Below, one piece after another: positions 26,184 to 34,086 of a DNA stretch of 39,963 nucleotides (the stretch's first letter is position 1; each line of letters begins with the position of its first letter). This DNA comes from Bacillota bacterium (GTDB taxonomy: Bacteria > Bacillota > Clostridia > Acetivibrionales > DSM-1351). Made by a program: the position numbers and the translations under genes. The stretch covers positions 1 to 39,963 of the forward strand of contig JAEZUC010000038.1 in the NCBI GenBank assembly GCA_023443515.1. Reading direction: 5' to 3'. Below the pieces are notes generated by a model. The model was given only the letters and a program-made list of their open reading frames with translations, did no database searches and was not told where the DNA came from.

Positions 26184-26212
26184 ATTATAATAAGCAGTTA
26201 ATAAAAAGTCAA
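26184..26212 (-). promoter_or_regulatory. Consensus SigA promoter of the cooS operon
   Basis: On the - strand, TTGACT (26212-26207), a 17-bp spacer and a perfect TATAAT (26189-26184) lie 54 bp upstream of the cooS start. This implies vegetative expression of the cargo. Confidence 0.85.
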
Positions 26213-26270
26213 CGATTATTTTGTATAATTCATATATAAATACTATGTATTGTAAAAACATAACGTAACC

Positions 26271-26278
26271 CATACATT
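26271..26278 (+). promoter_or_regulatory. Possible SigE -10 element before the recombinase operon
   Basis: CATACATT fits the SigE -10 consensus (CATACA-T) and lies 57 bp upstream of the small ORF at 26335. The -35 region at the right spacing is a poor match, so this is weak. Mother-cell SigE control would be expected for a sigK-rebuilding recombinase. Confidence 0.25.
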
Positions 26279-26334
26279 TGTACGAGTATTACTGTCATAT
26301 ACATAAACAGCGAATAAAATAGGGATTTAAAAGA

Positions 26335-26523
26335 ATGGGCAGGCAAAAAGAGGGATACGAAATTGTTGTTTTTACGCCTGAAAATGATGACCAGAAAATG
26401 CAGCTAAGAAATGCAATGGGATTAGCTTATGGAGAATTTATTATAGAACATTTGACAGAGCTGGATATTTCTTATAAACAAATGACATCCATTTTTAAAA
26501 AAATAATAAAAAAAATCAGGTGA
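26335..26523 (+). CDS. Small ORF upstream of the sigK-element recombinase, 62 aa
   Basis: ATG at 26335 has only AGGG within reach as a ribosome binding site. The peptide (MGRQKEGYEIVVFTPENDDQ ... EHLTELDISYKQMTSIFKK) is charged, without membrane segment or recognised domain. It ends 7 bp before the recombinase, whose Shine-Dalgarno lies at this gene's end, so the two are probably co-translated. Like the 42-aa ORF of the cotJC element, it is a positional candidate for a directionality or regulatory factor; the two peptides are not obviously alike. Confidence 0.6.
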   Translation: MGRQKEGYEIVVFTPENDDQKMQLRNAMGLAYGEFIIEHLTELDISYKQMTSIFKKIIKKIR

Positions 26524-26530
26524 TTTATTT

Positions 26531-28189
26531 ATGAGAGTAGCTATATATTCCAGAAAAAGCAGGTTTACCGGCAGGGGAGAAAGTATAGAAAATCAGATTC
26601 AAATGTGCAAAGAATATGCCATAAATAATATCGGACTATCAGAAAAGGAATTTGTAATTTTTGAAGACGAGGGCTTTTCAGGAGGGAATACAAACAGGCC
26701 GGAGTTCAAGAACATGATGCGGGAAGCACGGTGCAAAAAAATAGATATAGTAATTTGCTACAGGTTGGATCGTATAAGCAGGAATGTATCGGATTTTTCA
26801 CAGCTGATAAATGAACTTGAAGAATACAACATCAGTTTTATTTCTGTTAAGGAACAGTTTGATACAACTAAGCCTATGGGAAGGGCCATGATGTATATAG
26901 CATCGGTATTTTCTCAGTTGGAAAGAGAGACCATTGCAGAAAGAATAACAGATAACATGCTACAACTGGCAATAAGAGGAAGGTGGCTCGGAGGCATTAC
27001 CCCAACAGGCTACAAGTCTGAAATGACACTGAAAAAAGACTCGTCCTTAAAGCAAAACAGAATGTACAGTTTAAAAATAATACCCGAAGAAGCGGAACTT
27101 GTAAAAGAAATCTATGATAAATTTATTGCCACGAAATCAATAACAAAGGTAGAGAAAAGTTTATTAGAAAATAGGCTGACAACAAAAAACGGGGTGGATT
27201 TTTCAAGGTTCTCGGTTAGATTTATACTTACAAATCCCGTGTATGCAATTGCAGATGAAAAGCTGTATGATTATTTATCTGCACAGGGCTATGAGATATA
27301 TTCAGATATAAAGGAATTCAACGGTGTTCGTGGTCTTATGGCATATAATAAAACAAGGCAGGGCAAAAATTCAACGTGTGATAAGAACAGAGACCCTAAA
27401 GATTGGGTAATAGCCGTTGGAATGCATCCCGGACTGATACCCTCCGTCAAATGGATAGAAGTTCAGAAACTGATGCAGCAAAATAAATCCAAAGCCTATA
27501 GAAAGGTTAAAAATACAAATGCATTACTGTCAGGTATTCTCAAATGCGAAAACTGTGGTAGCTTTATGAGACCCAAAACCATGACAAGACTGAACTCAAA
27601 AGGAGAAAAGGTTTTCTATTATATTTGTGAAATGAAGGAAAAAAGTAATATAACACGATGTGATACTCCAAATATAAACGGCAATGTGTTGGACGAATTA
27701 ATCCTTGAGAAATTGAGCAGTATGATGAGAATATACATTCCGGTAGTCAATCCCGGCATATTGACAAACCGACTTAGTACACAGATGGAGGGAAACCCTG
27801 AAATAAAGCTTATAAAAGACAAACTGGTAGTCGCTCAAAACGAAATAAGTAATCTTATGAGGCTTGTGTCAAAAGAAGCAGATGAAAAGGTACAATCAAT
27901 GATATTGAAACGTATGGAAAGCATTTCACAGGATATAAACATATACAGCAGCAAAATCAAACAATCCGAAGACAGCAAAATTAAAAATTCCTTGGAACCG
28001 CCGGATGAAAACCGGCTCATACAAATGCTCTCAGACCCTGGCTTCTGCATATTAAATATAATGAATATAAACCAAAAGAGGTCTATTGTAAAAAGTGCTG
28101 TGAACGTTATAACATGGGATGGAAGACAGATAAAAATCCGGTTGAAAGGTAGTTGTGAAATGCTGCCGGAGTGTGAGAATTGCAAATGA
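26531..28189 (+). CDS. spoIVCA: SpoIVCA-like large serine recombinase of the sigK element, 552 aa
   Basis: ATG follows AGGTGAT. The resolvase catalytic domain starts at once (MRVAIYSRKS, nucleophile S10), with ESIENQIQMCKEY, EDEGFSGGNTNRPEF and CYRLDRISRNVSDF. The Recombinase domain includes TPTGYKS and FILTNPVYAI; the zinc ribbon opens LKCENCGSFMRP; a coiled coil and C-terminal helical part follow. Length and position at the end of a sigK-interrupting element match SpoIVCA (about 500 residues). It differs widely from the cotJC-element recombinase, so each element probably has its own enzyme. The stop TGA overlaps the attachment core. Confidence 0.93.
   Translation: MRVAIYSRKSRFTGRGESIENQIQMCKEYAINNIGLSEKEFVIFEDEGFSGGNTNRPEFKNMMREARCKKIDIVICYRLDRISRNVSDFSQLINELEEYNISFISVKEQFDTTKPMGRAMMYIASVFSQLERETIAERITDNMLQLAIRGRWLGGITPTGYKSEMTLKKDSSLKQNRMYSLKIIPEEAELVKEIYDKFIATKSITKVEKSLLENRLTTKNGVDFSRFSVRFILTNPVYAIADEKLYDYLSAQGYEIYSDIKEFNGVRGLMAYNKTRQGKNSTCDKNRDPKDWVIAVGMHPGLIPSVKWIEVQKLMQQNKSKAYRKVKNTNALLSGILKCENCGSFMRPKTMTRLNSKGEKVFYYICEMKEKSNITRCDTPNINGNVLDELILEKLSSMMRIYIPVVNPGILTNRLSTQMEGNPEIKLIKDKLVVAQNEISNLMRLVSKEADEKVQSMILKRMESISQDINIYSSKIKQSEDSKIKNSLEPPDENRLIQMLSDPGFCILNIMNINQKRSIVKSAVNVITWDGRQIKIRLKGSCEMLPECENCK
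28184..28188. other. Attachment core, sigK 3' side
   Basis: AAATG is followed by AGATTCTAATG, the sigK continuation. After recombination with 21602-21606 the gene reads TGCATTGAAAATGAGATTC, encoding CIENEI as in other SigK proteins. Confidence 0.85.
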
Positions 28190-28556
28190 GATTCTAATGC
28201 AAATCAGAGCATCCAAGAAAATTCAGAATGAGGTTTCTTTGCAAGACCCTATAGGCGTTGACAAAGAGGGCAACGAAATAACCTTAATTGACTTAATCAG
28301 TAATGACTCCGAGTCCGTAGTTGATGAAGTTGAATTGAAAATGCAGGTTAAAAAGCTGTATAGTAAAATGAAAGGCACTTTAAAAAACAGAGAAAAGGTA
28401 GTCTTGGAATTAAGGTACGGACTCCTTAACGGTTCCAGTAAAACTCAGAGAGAAATAGCTAAAATGTTGGGAATTTCAAGATCGTACGTATCAAGAATTG
28501 AAAAGAAAGCCATAAAAAAATTAAGTAAAGAACTAAAACCTGAGGGCTGTCATTAA
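28189..28556 (+). CDS. sigK: SigK, 3' part of the split gene (regions 3-4)
   Basis: From EILMQIRASKK to the end this is SigK: EVSLQDPIGVDKEGNEI, a linker, then region 4 with REKVVLELRYGL and the helix-turn-helix SKTQREIAKMLGISRSYVSR. A frame also opens at GTG 28155 inside the element, but it would make a sigma factor without region 2 and lacks a sensible start. Only the rearranged gene can produce pro-SigK, the late mother-cell sigma factor. A terminator overlaps the stop codon. Confidence 0.95.
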
Positions 28557-28569
28557 TGACAGCCTTTTT
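28545..28569 (+). terminator. sigK terminator
   Basis: The perfect palindrome GGCTGTCATTAATGACAGCC is followed by TTTTT. The sigK stop TAA (28554-28556) lies inside it. It should insulate the tail genes downstream from sigK transcription. Confidence 0.9.
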
Positions 28570-28852
28570 GCTGTTTGTGAGTCCAGCACCCGTAAGAATA
28601 TTCTGAGGTATAGTTTGTCTCTTACTTTTCTGTATTAACTTTAATTGGATATTAATTTGAAATTAGTTGTAAACTATCCACAAAATTTACCATCATTATT
28701 AGTACAAACTATTTTGTAAAAATATACCAAACATGTAATATTTATAATTTTATCAAGATTCTGTATTTTAAGTAAACTCAATTTCTAAATTAATAAAAAG
28801 GGGGAGAAAAAATGTAAAATATATCAAATAAATATATCGTGGAGGGGGTTTT
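28570..28852 (+). promoter_or_regulatory. Intergenic region before the tail module
   Basis: A 283-bp A/T-rich stretch without a gene. It must contain the promoter and control site of the tail operon. TACAAACTATTTTGTA at about 28702-28717 is an inverted repeat that could be an operator. No LexA-like box or clear -35/-10 pair was found. A strong GGAGGGGG at 28841-28848 serves the first tail gene. Confidence 0.35.
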
Positions 28853-29290
28853 TTGCTTAATAAGATTATTGAAGCAATTGCTTTAAAACTAGGGCAGGAG
28901 TTTGGTAGCGAAATTCCTGTGTACACTGAAGTTATTGAACAAGGTAACAGCTTGCAGTATTTTTTTGTTTCATTACAGACATCAAAAAATAAAAAGATGC
29001 TGGGAAAAAGGTACTTAATGGAACAAAAATTCCTAGTCCAGTATTATCCGGGAACAGTGTATAAAAACTCAAAAATATTGGATGTCATTGAAAGACTAAA
29101 TACAATATTGGAGTATATAGACGTTAACGGTGATTTACTCAGAGGAACAGAAATGACTTCGGAATATATCAATAATACTCTAAATTTTTATGTTGACTTT
29201 AACTTTTATACATACAGGGAAACTGAGGTTAAAGAAACTATGGAAAACCTTTCAATAGGAACTGGAATAGGTAAAAGTAATGAGTTCTAA
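28853..29290 (+). CDS. Phage tail terminator-like protein (DUF6838 type), 145 aa
   Basis: TTG start five bases after GGAGGGGG. The sequence (ALKLGQEFGSEIPVYTE, YFFVSLQTSKNKKMLG, RYLMEQKFLVQYYPG) resembles the small proteins found directly before the sheath gene in PBSX-like tails, where they cap or terminate the tail. It opens the tail operon here; no portal, capsid or head-completion gene comes first. Confidence 0.65.
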   Translation: MLNKIIEAIALKLGQEFGSEIPVYTEVIEQGNSLQYFFVSLQTSKNKKMLGKRYLMEQKFLVQYYPGTVYKNSKILDVIERLNTILEYIDVNGDLLRGTEMTSEYINNTLNFYVDFNFYTYRETEVKETMENLSIGTGIGKSNEF

Positions 29291-29335
29291 GTACTGTTTT
29301 TAATAAAATTTATAAGAATGGATAGGTGAACTAAT

Positions 29336-30637
29336 ATGGCATTAGGCGGAGGAACATTTTTAACGCAGAACAAAGTATTACCGGGAAGTTATATCAATTT
29401 TGTCAGTGCGGCTAAAGCTACTGCAACTCTGAGCGATAGGGGAATAGTTGCAATGGCGCTGGAACTTGATTGGGGCATTGATGGAGATGTTTTTAAAGTG
29501 GAGACAGGGGATTTTCAAAAAAATTCTTTAAAGATTTTTGGGTATCCATATACACATCAAAAACTTAAAGGTTTGAGAGATTTATTTAAAAACATCAAAA
29601 CCGGGTATTTTTACAAGTTAAACAGTGGAACAAAGGCAACTTGTATATATGCAACTGCGAAATACTCAGGTGTCCGTGGCAATGATATTAAAATCGTTAT
29701 TGCAAAAAATGCAGAGGATAGTAATAAGTATGATGTAAGCACACTAATTGAAACTGTAAAGGTAGATATTCAAACTGTTTCAAGTATGGCTGGGCTTAAA
29801 GAAAATGATTTTGTTGTATTTACATCATCCGAAACAATAGCATTGACAAGCGGAATATCGTTAGAGGGTGGAACCAACGGTGAAGCTATAACCGGGGCTC
29901 AGTACCAGACATTTCTTGATAAGGTGGAGTCGTATTCCTTCAATACATTAGGATGTGTATCTACTGATTCAAACGTAAAAAATCTGTTTGTTGAGTTTAC
30001 AAAAAGAATGAGAAATGATTGTGGCATCAAGTTCCAAACAGTACTTTACAGAACAGTTGGTGACTTTGAAGGTGTTATTAACCTACAGAATGATGTTAGA
30101 AATGAAGAAGTAGCATCTCTTGTTTATTGGGTTACAGGAATAGCTGCAGGCTGTGCTGTAAACAAAAGCAATACAAATAAGGTATACGATGGCGAATATG
30201 ACGTCAATGTAGACTACAAGCAGAGTGAACTAGAGGCGGCACTCAAGTCTGGTAAGTTTATTTTACATAGGGTAGGTGATAGTGTAAGAGTACTTAAAGA
30301 TATAAACAGCTTTGTTTCATATACTGACGAAAAGAATAGTGATTTTAGTAATAATCAGACAATAAGGGTATTGGATCAGATTGCTAATGACATAGCTGTT
30401 ATATTCAACGATGTATACAATGGCAATGTTCCGAACGATGCAGCAGGTAGAAGCCTATTTTGGAATGACATAGTTAAGCATCACAAGGAGCTTGAGAAAA
30501 TAAGAGCTATTGAGAATTTCAAGGCTGAAGATGTTGTAGTGTCCCGAGGTGATACCAAGAAATCAGTAGTTGTTCAGGATATTGTTACAGTGACAAATGC
30601 AATGGAACAGCTATATATGACTACAGTTGTACAATAA
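29336..30637 (+). CDS. xkdK: Contractile tail sheath protein, XkdK-like, 433 aa
   Basis: ATG with GGATAGGTGA upstream. It starts MALGGGTFLTQNKVLPGSYI, the usual PBSX-type sheath beginning, and contains the variable central domain (YSGVRGNDIKIVIAKN) and the conserved C-terminal domain (IRVLDQIANDIAVIFND, VQDIVTVTNAMEQLYM). Sheath subunits form the contractile outer tube, so the particle is myovirus-like. Confidence 0.92.
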   Translation: MALGGGTFLTQNKVLPGSYINFVSAAKATATLSDRGIVAMALELDWGIDGDVFKVETGDFQKNSLKIFGYPYTHQKLKGLRDLFKNIKTGYFYKLNSGTKATCIYATAKYSGVRGNDIKIVIAKNAEDSNKYDVSTLIETVKVDIQTVSSMAGLKENDFVVFTSSETIALTSGISLEGGTNGEAITGAQYQTFLDKVESYSFNTLGCVSTDSNVKNLFVEFTKRMRNDCGIKFQTVLYRTVGDFEGVINLQNDVRNEEVASLVYWVTGIAAGCAVNKSNTNKVYDGEYDVNVDYKQSELEAALKSGKFILHRVGDSVRVLKDINSFVSYTDEKNSDFSNNQTIRVLDQIANDIAVIFNDVYNGNVPNDAAGRSLFWNDIVKHHKELEKIRAIENFKAEDVVVSRGDTKKSVVVQDIVTVTNAMEQLYMTTVVQ

Positions 30638-30659
30638 ATTATAAAGGAGATTGAAGGAT

Positions 30660-31130
30660 ATGCAAACAATGAATGCAAAGGATGCAATAAGCGCAGCTCA
30701 GGCTGAATGTTATGTCACTATAGGAACTGACAGGTATAATTTCATGCAGGCAATAAATTTAGAAGCAAGTATGGAAAAAACTAAAAGCGAGGTTCCAATT
30801 CTGGGAAGAACAGCAAAGGGAAACAAAGCTACAGGCTGGAAGGGGACTGGTTCTGCAACCTTCCATTATAACACTTCAATATTTAGAGAGTTGCTTAGCA
30901 AATATAACAAAAATGCAGAGGACATATATTTTGACATAATGGTAGTTAATGAGGACCCAACCTCCAGTGCGGGAAGGCAGACTGTAATATTAAAGGATTG
31001 CAATCTTGATGGTGGAATTCTTACAAAGTTTGATGCTGATGGAGAATATTTGGATGAAGAGATAAATTTCACATTTGAAGATTTTGAAATAAAAGATAGC
31101 TTTAACAAGCTTTCAGGTATGAACACTTAA
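30660..31130 (+). CDS. xkdM: Tail tube protein, XkdM-like, 156 aa
   Basis: The frame opens at TTG 30651, but AAAGGAGA lies directly against it; ATG 30660 has correct spacing. Features include TIGTDRYNFMQAINLEASME, the GRTAKGNKATGWKGTGSATF motif typical of XkdM, and a beta-rich C-terminal half. It forms the inner tube beneath the sheath, and follows the sheath gene as in PBSX. Confidence 0.92.
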   Translation: MQTMNAKDAISAAQAECYVTIGTDRYNFMQAINLEASMEKTKSEVPILGRTAKGNKATGWKGTGSATFHYNTSIFRELLSKYNKNAEDIYFDIMVVNEDPTSSAGRQTVILKDCNLDGGILTKFDADGEYLDEEINFTFEDFEIKDSFNKLSGMNT

Positions 31131-31161
31131 TATATATTTTTAGCTATGAAAGGTGGACGAA

Positions 31162-31590
31162 ATGAGTAATTTAAGTTTTTTCCTATGTCAGAATGTAAAA
31201 AAAGATGAGCCGTTTAAGTTCGTAGCATCAAAGAGGTTTGTTGATGATGAAGGAACTCCTGTTGAATGGGAAATTTGCTGTATAACCTCAGAGGAAGATG
31301 AAGAAATAAGAAAGGCATGTACACGCAAGGTTCAGGTTCCAGGAAAAAGGAATCAGTATACGCCTGAAACCGATTTTAATGCATATTTAGGCAAGCTTGC
31401 GGCAAGATGTACAGTGTATCCAAATCTTAATAATGCAGAGCTTCAACAAAGTTATGGGACTATGGGTGCTGATTCTTTACTTAAAACTATGCTAAAACCC
31501 GGTGAATATGCAGATTATCTCACAAAGGTTCAAGAAGTTAACGGCTTTGATGTAACTATGGAAGAGTTGGTGGATGAAGCAAAAAACTAA
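31162..31590 (+). CDS. xkdN: Tail assembly chaperone, XkdN-like (G product), 142 aa
   Basis: ATG 31162 is favoured over GTG 31153, which lies inside AAAGGTGG. The sequence (EWEICCITSEEDEEIRKACT, LAARCTVYPNLNNAELQQSYG) is that of the XkdN family between tube and tape measure, functional counterparts of lambda gpG. The gene ends in the slippery heptamer A AAA AAC directly before TAA, so a fraction of ribosomes would continue in the -1 frame into the next segment. Confidence 0.88.
   Translation: MSNLSFFLCQNVKKDEPFKFVASKRFVDDEGTPVEWEICCITSEEDEEIRKACTRKVQVPGKRNQYTPETDFNAYLGKLAARCTVYPNLNNAELQQSYGTMGADSLLKTMLKPGEYADYLTKVQEVNGFDVTMEELVDEAKN
31581..31587 (+). promoter_or_regulatory. Programmed -1 frameshift site (A AAA AAC)
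   Basis: The heptamer is in the correct phase (gcA AAA AAC taa) at the last codons of the xkdN-like gene. After a -1 slip translation resumes LINGGDSDANIAYYC... The -1 frame has a stop at 31575-31577, so only slippage at or after this point gives fusion. Tail chaperone frameshifting is conserved in many long-tailed phages. Confidence 0.85.
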
Positions 31591-31772
31591 TAAATGGAGG
31601 CGATAGTGATGCGAATATTGCTTACTATTGCCTTCATAAATTCCACATTCCTCCCAGTGAATATTTGAGACTTCCAAGAGAAGAACGAGCTTTTATTATG
31701 GCAGCAATAGAAATCAAAGTTGAAAATGATAAAAGAGAAGCCAGTAGAACTAGAGCAAGAAGAAAAAGATAA
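31587..31772 (+). CDS. -1 frame extension of the tail chaperone (T part of GT), 61 codons
   Basis: Reached by the -1 slip at 31581-31587. It reads LINGGDSDANIAYYCLHKFH, then IPPSEYLRLPREERAFIMAA and a basic tail. It has no start codon with a ribosome binding site of its own: the only nearby ATG, 31609, is in another frame and stops after 19 codons. It would be made only as a fusion of about 203 residues, the counterpart of lambda gpGT, which binds the tape measure. Confidence 0.8.
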   Translation, partial: LINGGDSDANIAYYCLHKFHIPPSEYLRLPREERAFIMAAIEIKVENDKREASRTRARRKR

Positions 31773-31783
31773 GTTTCATTTTT

Positions 31784-31849
31784 AGAAGACAAAGCAGCAT
31801 TACCATTAAAAGGGACTCATCAAATAACTGTAAATGCTGCTTGTTTTCT
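31784..31849 (+). other. Long stem-loop between tail chaperone and tape-measure genes
   Basis: AGAAGACAAAGCAGCATT (31784-31801) pairs with AATGCTGCTTGTTTTCT (31833-31849), about 17 bp with one bulge and one G-T pair, around a ~31-base loop. No U-tract follows, so it is not a standard terminator. It may be an RNA processing or stability element that sets tape-measure levels. Confidence 0.6.
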
Positions 31850-31878
31850 ATTAAACCTATGTAAAGGCTGGTGAAAGA

Positions 31879-34086
31879 GTGGCTACAATTGCAAATGCGA
31901 TACAAATTACAAACACAACAGCAAATACCTTTAGTACCATAAATCAATCCGTTGACCGTTCTATTAATAATATTCAGAAGAAATTTCAGTTTTTAAAATT
32001 AGAGTTCAATAAATCAATAGATACTAAAAGCATTGATCAAGTAACTTTAAAGTTAGCAGAAATATCAAAGTCACTTGGAACTGTTGTTGACAATTTTAAG
32101 GAACTTAAAAGCCAATCAAGCAAAGCTATTGATATAGGTAGTATTAATGCTGTAACAGCTAAAATGACTCAGCCTGCGAATCCTAACGTAAATATTCCTG
32201 CTAATACTAATGTAAAAAGTCCTAAGAACAATGCAGGAATAGGTGATTTCGTTGGAAAGATTAAAGATATTGGCTCATCCGTGGTACCAAAGGTAAAAGC
32301 TGTCATGGATTTAAGTGATAAATATTCAAGACAAAATTCAGATCTTCAATCAGTAAATGATGGTAGGCAGACCCAAACTGAGTTGCAGAACAAGGTTTAT
32401 GCAGCAGCACAAAACTCTAGAACGTCTTATGATAGTACAGTTTCAACAGTCAGTACACTCGGGGCACTGTCCGAGGATAATTTTAAAACCAATGATGAAG
32501 CGGTTTATTTTACAGAATTAATGAATAAGGCTTTCAGCGGATCAAGCACTGAAGATGCGACAGCAGGTATTGAAAAAATTACAAATGCAATGGTGGCTGG
32601 GAAGTTAAAAGGACAAGACTTGACATCTGTTATGCAACAAGCACCGGCATTAGCAGAGGCAGTATCTAAATATACAGGACAACCTGTGGAAAAGGTGATG
32701 TCGGGAGATGAAGTGTCTGCTGATGTTTTTAAGAATGCAGTATTTAATTCGGCATCTGAAATAAACAAAGGATTTGTGGATACACCGGCAACGTTTGAAC
32801 AGATATTTACTACTTTAAAAAACTCAGCTTTGAATGCCTTTGGACCGGTTTTACAAAAGATAAGTGAAATAACAAAAAATCAAGGATTTCAGACTATGAT
32901 ACAAAATATATGCAATGCTTTCAATTTTTTAGGAAGTATAGCATCAACGGTGTTTGATAAAATTTCTACAATTGCGGGTGTAATAATGAGTAACTGGTCT
33001 TTTGTTGGACCTGTCATTATAGGCATAGCTAGTGCAGTTGCAGTCCTAGCAGTTGCACTTGGTATCTTGTCGATTGCAACTGCCATACAAGAAGTTGTAC
33101 AAAGTGGACTAAACCTTGCTCTACTAACTTGTCCTATTACATGGATTGTTTTAGCAATTATAGCCGTTATTGCTGCTATTGCATATTGGGTACAATCGGT
33201 CGGTGGATTACAGGTGGCTTGGCTAATTGTTGTAAATGCACTTATGACTGCATGGGATTGGGTTAAAATAGCCTTTTTTATTGGTGTATACTGGATTATT
33301 GATCTTTTTAATAATATGATGCTGAAAATAAAAGAAGTAATAGTGAATATTCAAAACTTTATGGGCGATATGAAGGTAAATGTTTTGACAATTATACAGG
33401 ATATGGTTAATGGCGCTATTGGTTTAATAAATAATATGATTTCAGCTCTTAATAATATTCCGGGAGTACATCTAAGTGCTATAAGTCAGGTAGACTTTGC
33501 AGATGATGCAAGAAAGCAAAACGAAGCAGAAAAAGTGGCTAGAAATGCTGGATTAGAAGATTATAGAGCACAGATTGAATCGACTAAAGCTGAGCATGAG
33601 AATAAAATAAAAAATGATATAGCCAAAGCAAGGGCCGAAACTGCTAGTAGACAAGCGGAAATAGAAGCTTTACAGGCGAAAAGTAAAGTAAAAGAAAAAC
33701 AGTCTCAAACAAGAACATTTTTACCGGATCCATATGTCGAAAAATCAAATCCTGCGGCAAATCCATACGCTAATGGCAATACAACCAATTCTTCTGCCAA
33801 TACATTTGCAAATAATCAAAACATCCAAAATAACATAGCAACTACTGCTGCAAATACAAGTGCTATGAATGATACTATGGAAGTATCAGAAGAGGACTTA
33901 AAGTATATGCGGGACATTGCAGAGCAGGATGCAATCAATAAATTTACAACCTCCGAGATAAAGGTAGATATGACAAATCACAATAATATAAATAGCAAGC
34001 TTGACTTAGATGGCGTAGTTTCTTATATGGAACAAAAAATTAATGAATCATTAGCAGTTAGTGCGGAAGGGGGAGCGCATTATTAA
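31879..34086 (+). CDS. xkdO: Tail tape-measure protein, XkdO-like, 735 aa
   Basis: GTG start after GGTGAAAGA. The N-terminal third is helical (VDRSINNIQKKFQFLKLEFN) and leads into a tape-measure domain (AAAQNSRTSYDSTVSTVSTL, IEKITNAMVAGKLKGQDLTS). Hydrophobic segments occur at ~377-402, ~415-437 and ~445-478, and a coiled coil with an Asn-rich tail follows. Tape-measure length sets tail length; 735 residues imply roughly 110 nm at 1.5 angstrom per residue, an ordinary short contractile tail. The gene overlaps the next by one base. Confidence 0.9.
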   Translation: MATIANAIQITNTTANTFSTINQSVDRSINNIQKKFQFLKLEFNKSIDTKSIDQVTLKLAEISKSLGTVVDNFKELKSQSSKAIDIGSINAVTAKMTQPANPNVNIPANTNVKSPKNNAGIGDFVGKIKDIGSSVVPKVKAVMDLSDKYSRQNSDLQSVNDGRQTQTELQNKVYAAAQNSRTSYDSTVSTVSTLGALSEDNFKTNDEAVYFTELMNKAFSGSSTEDATAGIEKITNAMVAGKLKGQDLTSVMQQAPALAEAVSKYTGQPVEKVMSGDEVSADVFKNAVFNSASEINKGFVDTPATFEQIFTTLKNSALNAFGPVLQKISEITKNQGFQTMIQNICNAFNFLGSIASTVFDKISTIAGVIMSNWSFVGPVIIGIASAVAVLAVALGILSIATAIQEVVQSGLNLALLTCPITWIVLAIIAVIAAIAYWVQSVGGLQVAWLIVVNALMTAWDWVKIAFFIGVYWIIDLFNNMMLKIKEVIVNIQNFMGDMKVNVLTIIQDMVNGAIGLINNMISALNNIPGVHLSAISQVDFADDARKQNEAEKVARNAGLEDYRAQIESTKAEHENKIKNDIAKARAETASRQAEIEALQAKSKVKEKQSQTRTFLPDPYVEKSNPAANPYANGNTTNSSANTFANNQNIQNNIATTAANTSAMNDTMEVSEEDLKYMRDIAEQDAINKFTTSEIKVDMTNHNNINSKLDLDGVVSYMEQKINESLAVSAEGGAHY

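Larger units (their letters stand above)
21606..28188. mobile_element. 6.58-kb skin-like intervening element inside sigK
   Basis: The element separates the 5' and 3' parts of sigK between two AAATG cores (21602-21606 and 28184-28188). It carries cooS and a NitT/TauT-type ABC transporter on the - strand, and a 62-aa ORF plus a SpoIVCA-like serine recombinase on the + strand. The recombinase stop codon TGA (28187-28189) overlaps the core. In B. subtilis and C. difficile, skin elements at sigK are removed in the mother cell by SpoIVCA; here the payload is metabolic and no phage structural gene is present. Excision is inferred from the exact in-frame reconstruction. Confidence 0.93.

Noticed and set aside
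28155..28188. GTG start for a stand-alone C-terminal sigma factor
   Set aside because: The first 11 codons belong to the recombinase gene in another frame, and the product would lack the core-binding and -10 regions; the split-gene explanation fits exactly.
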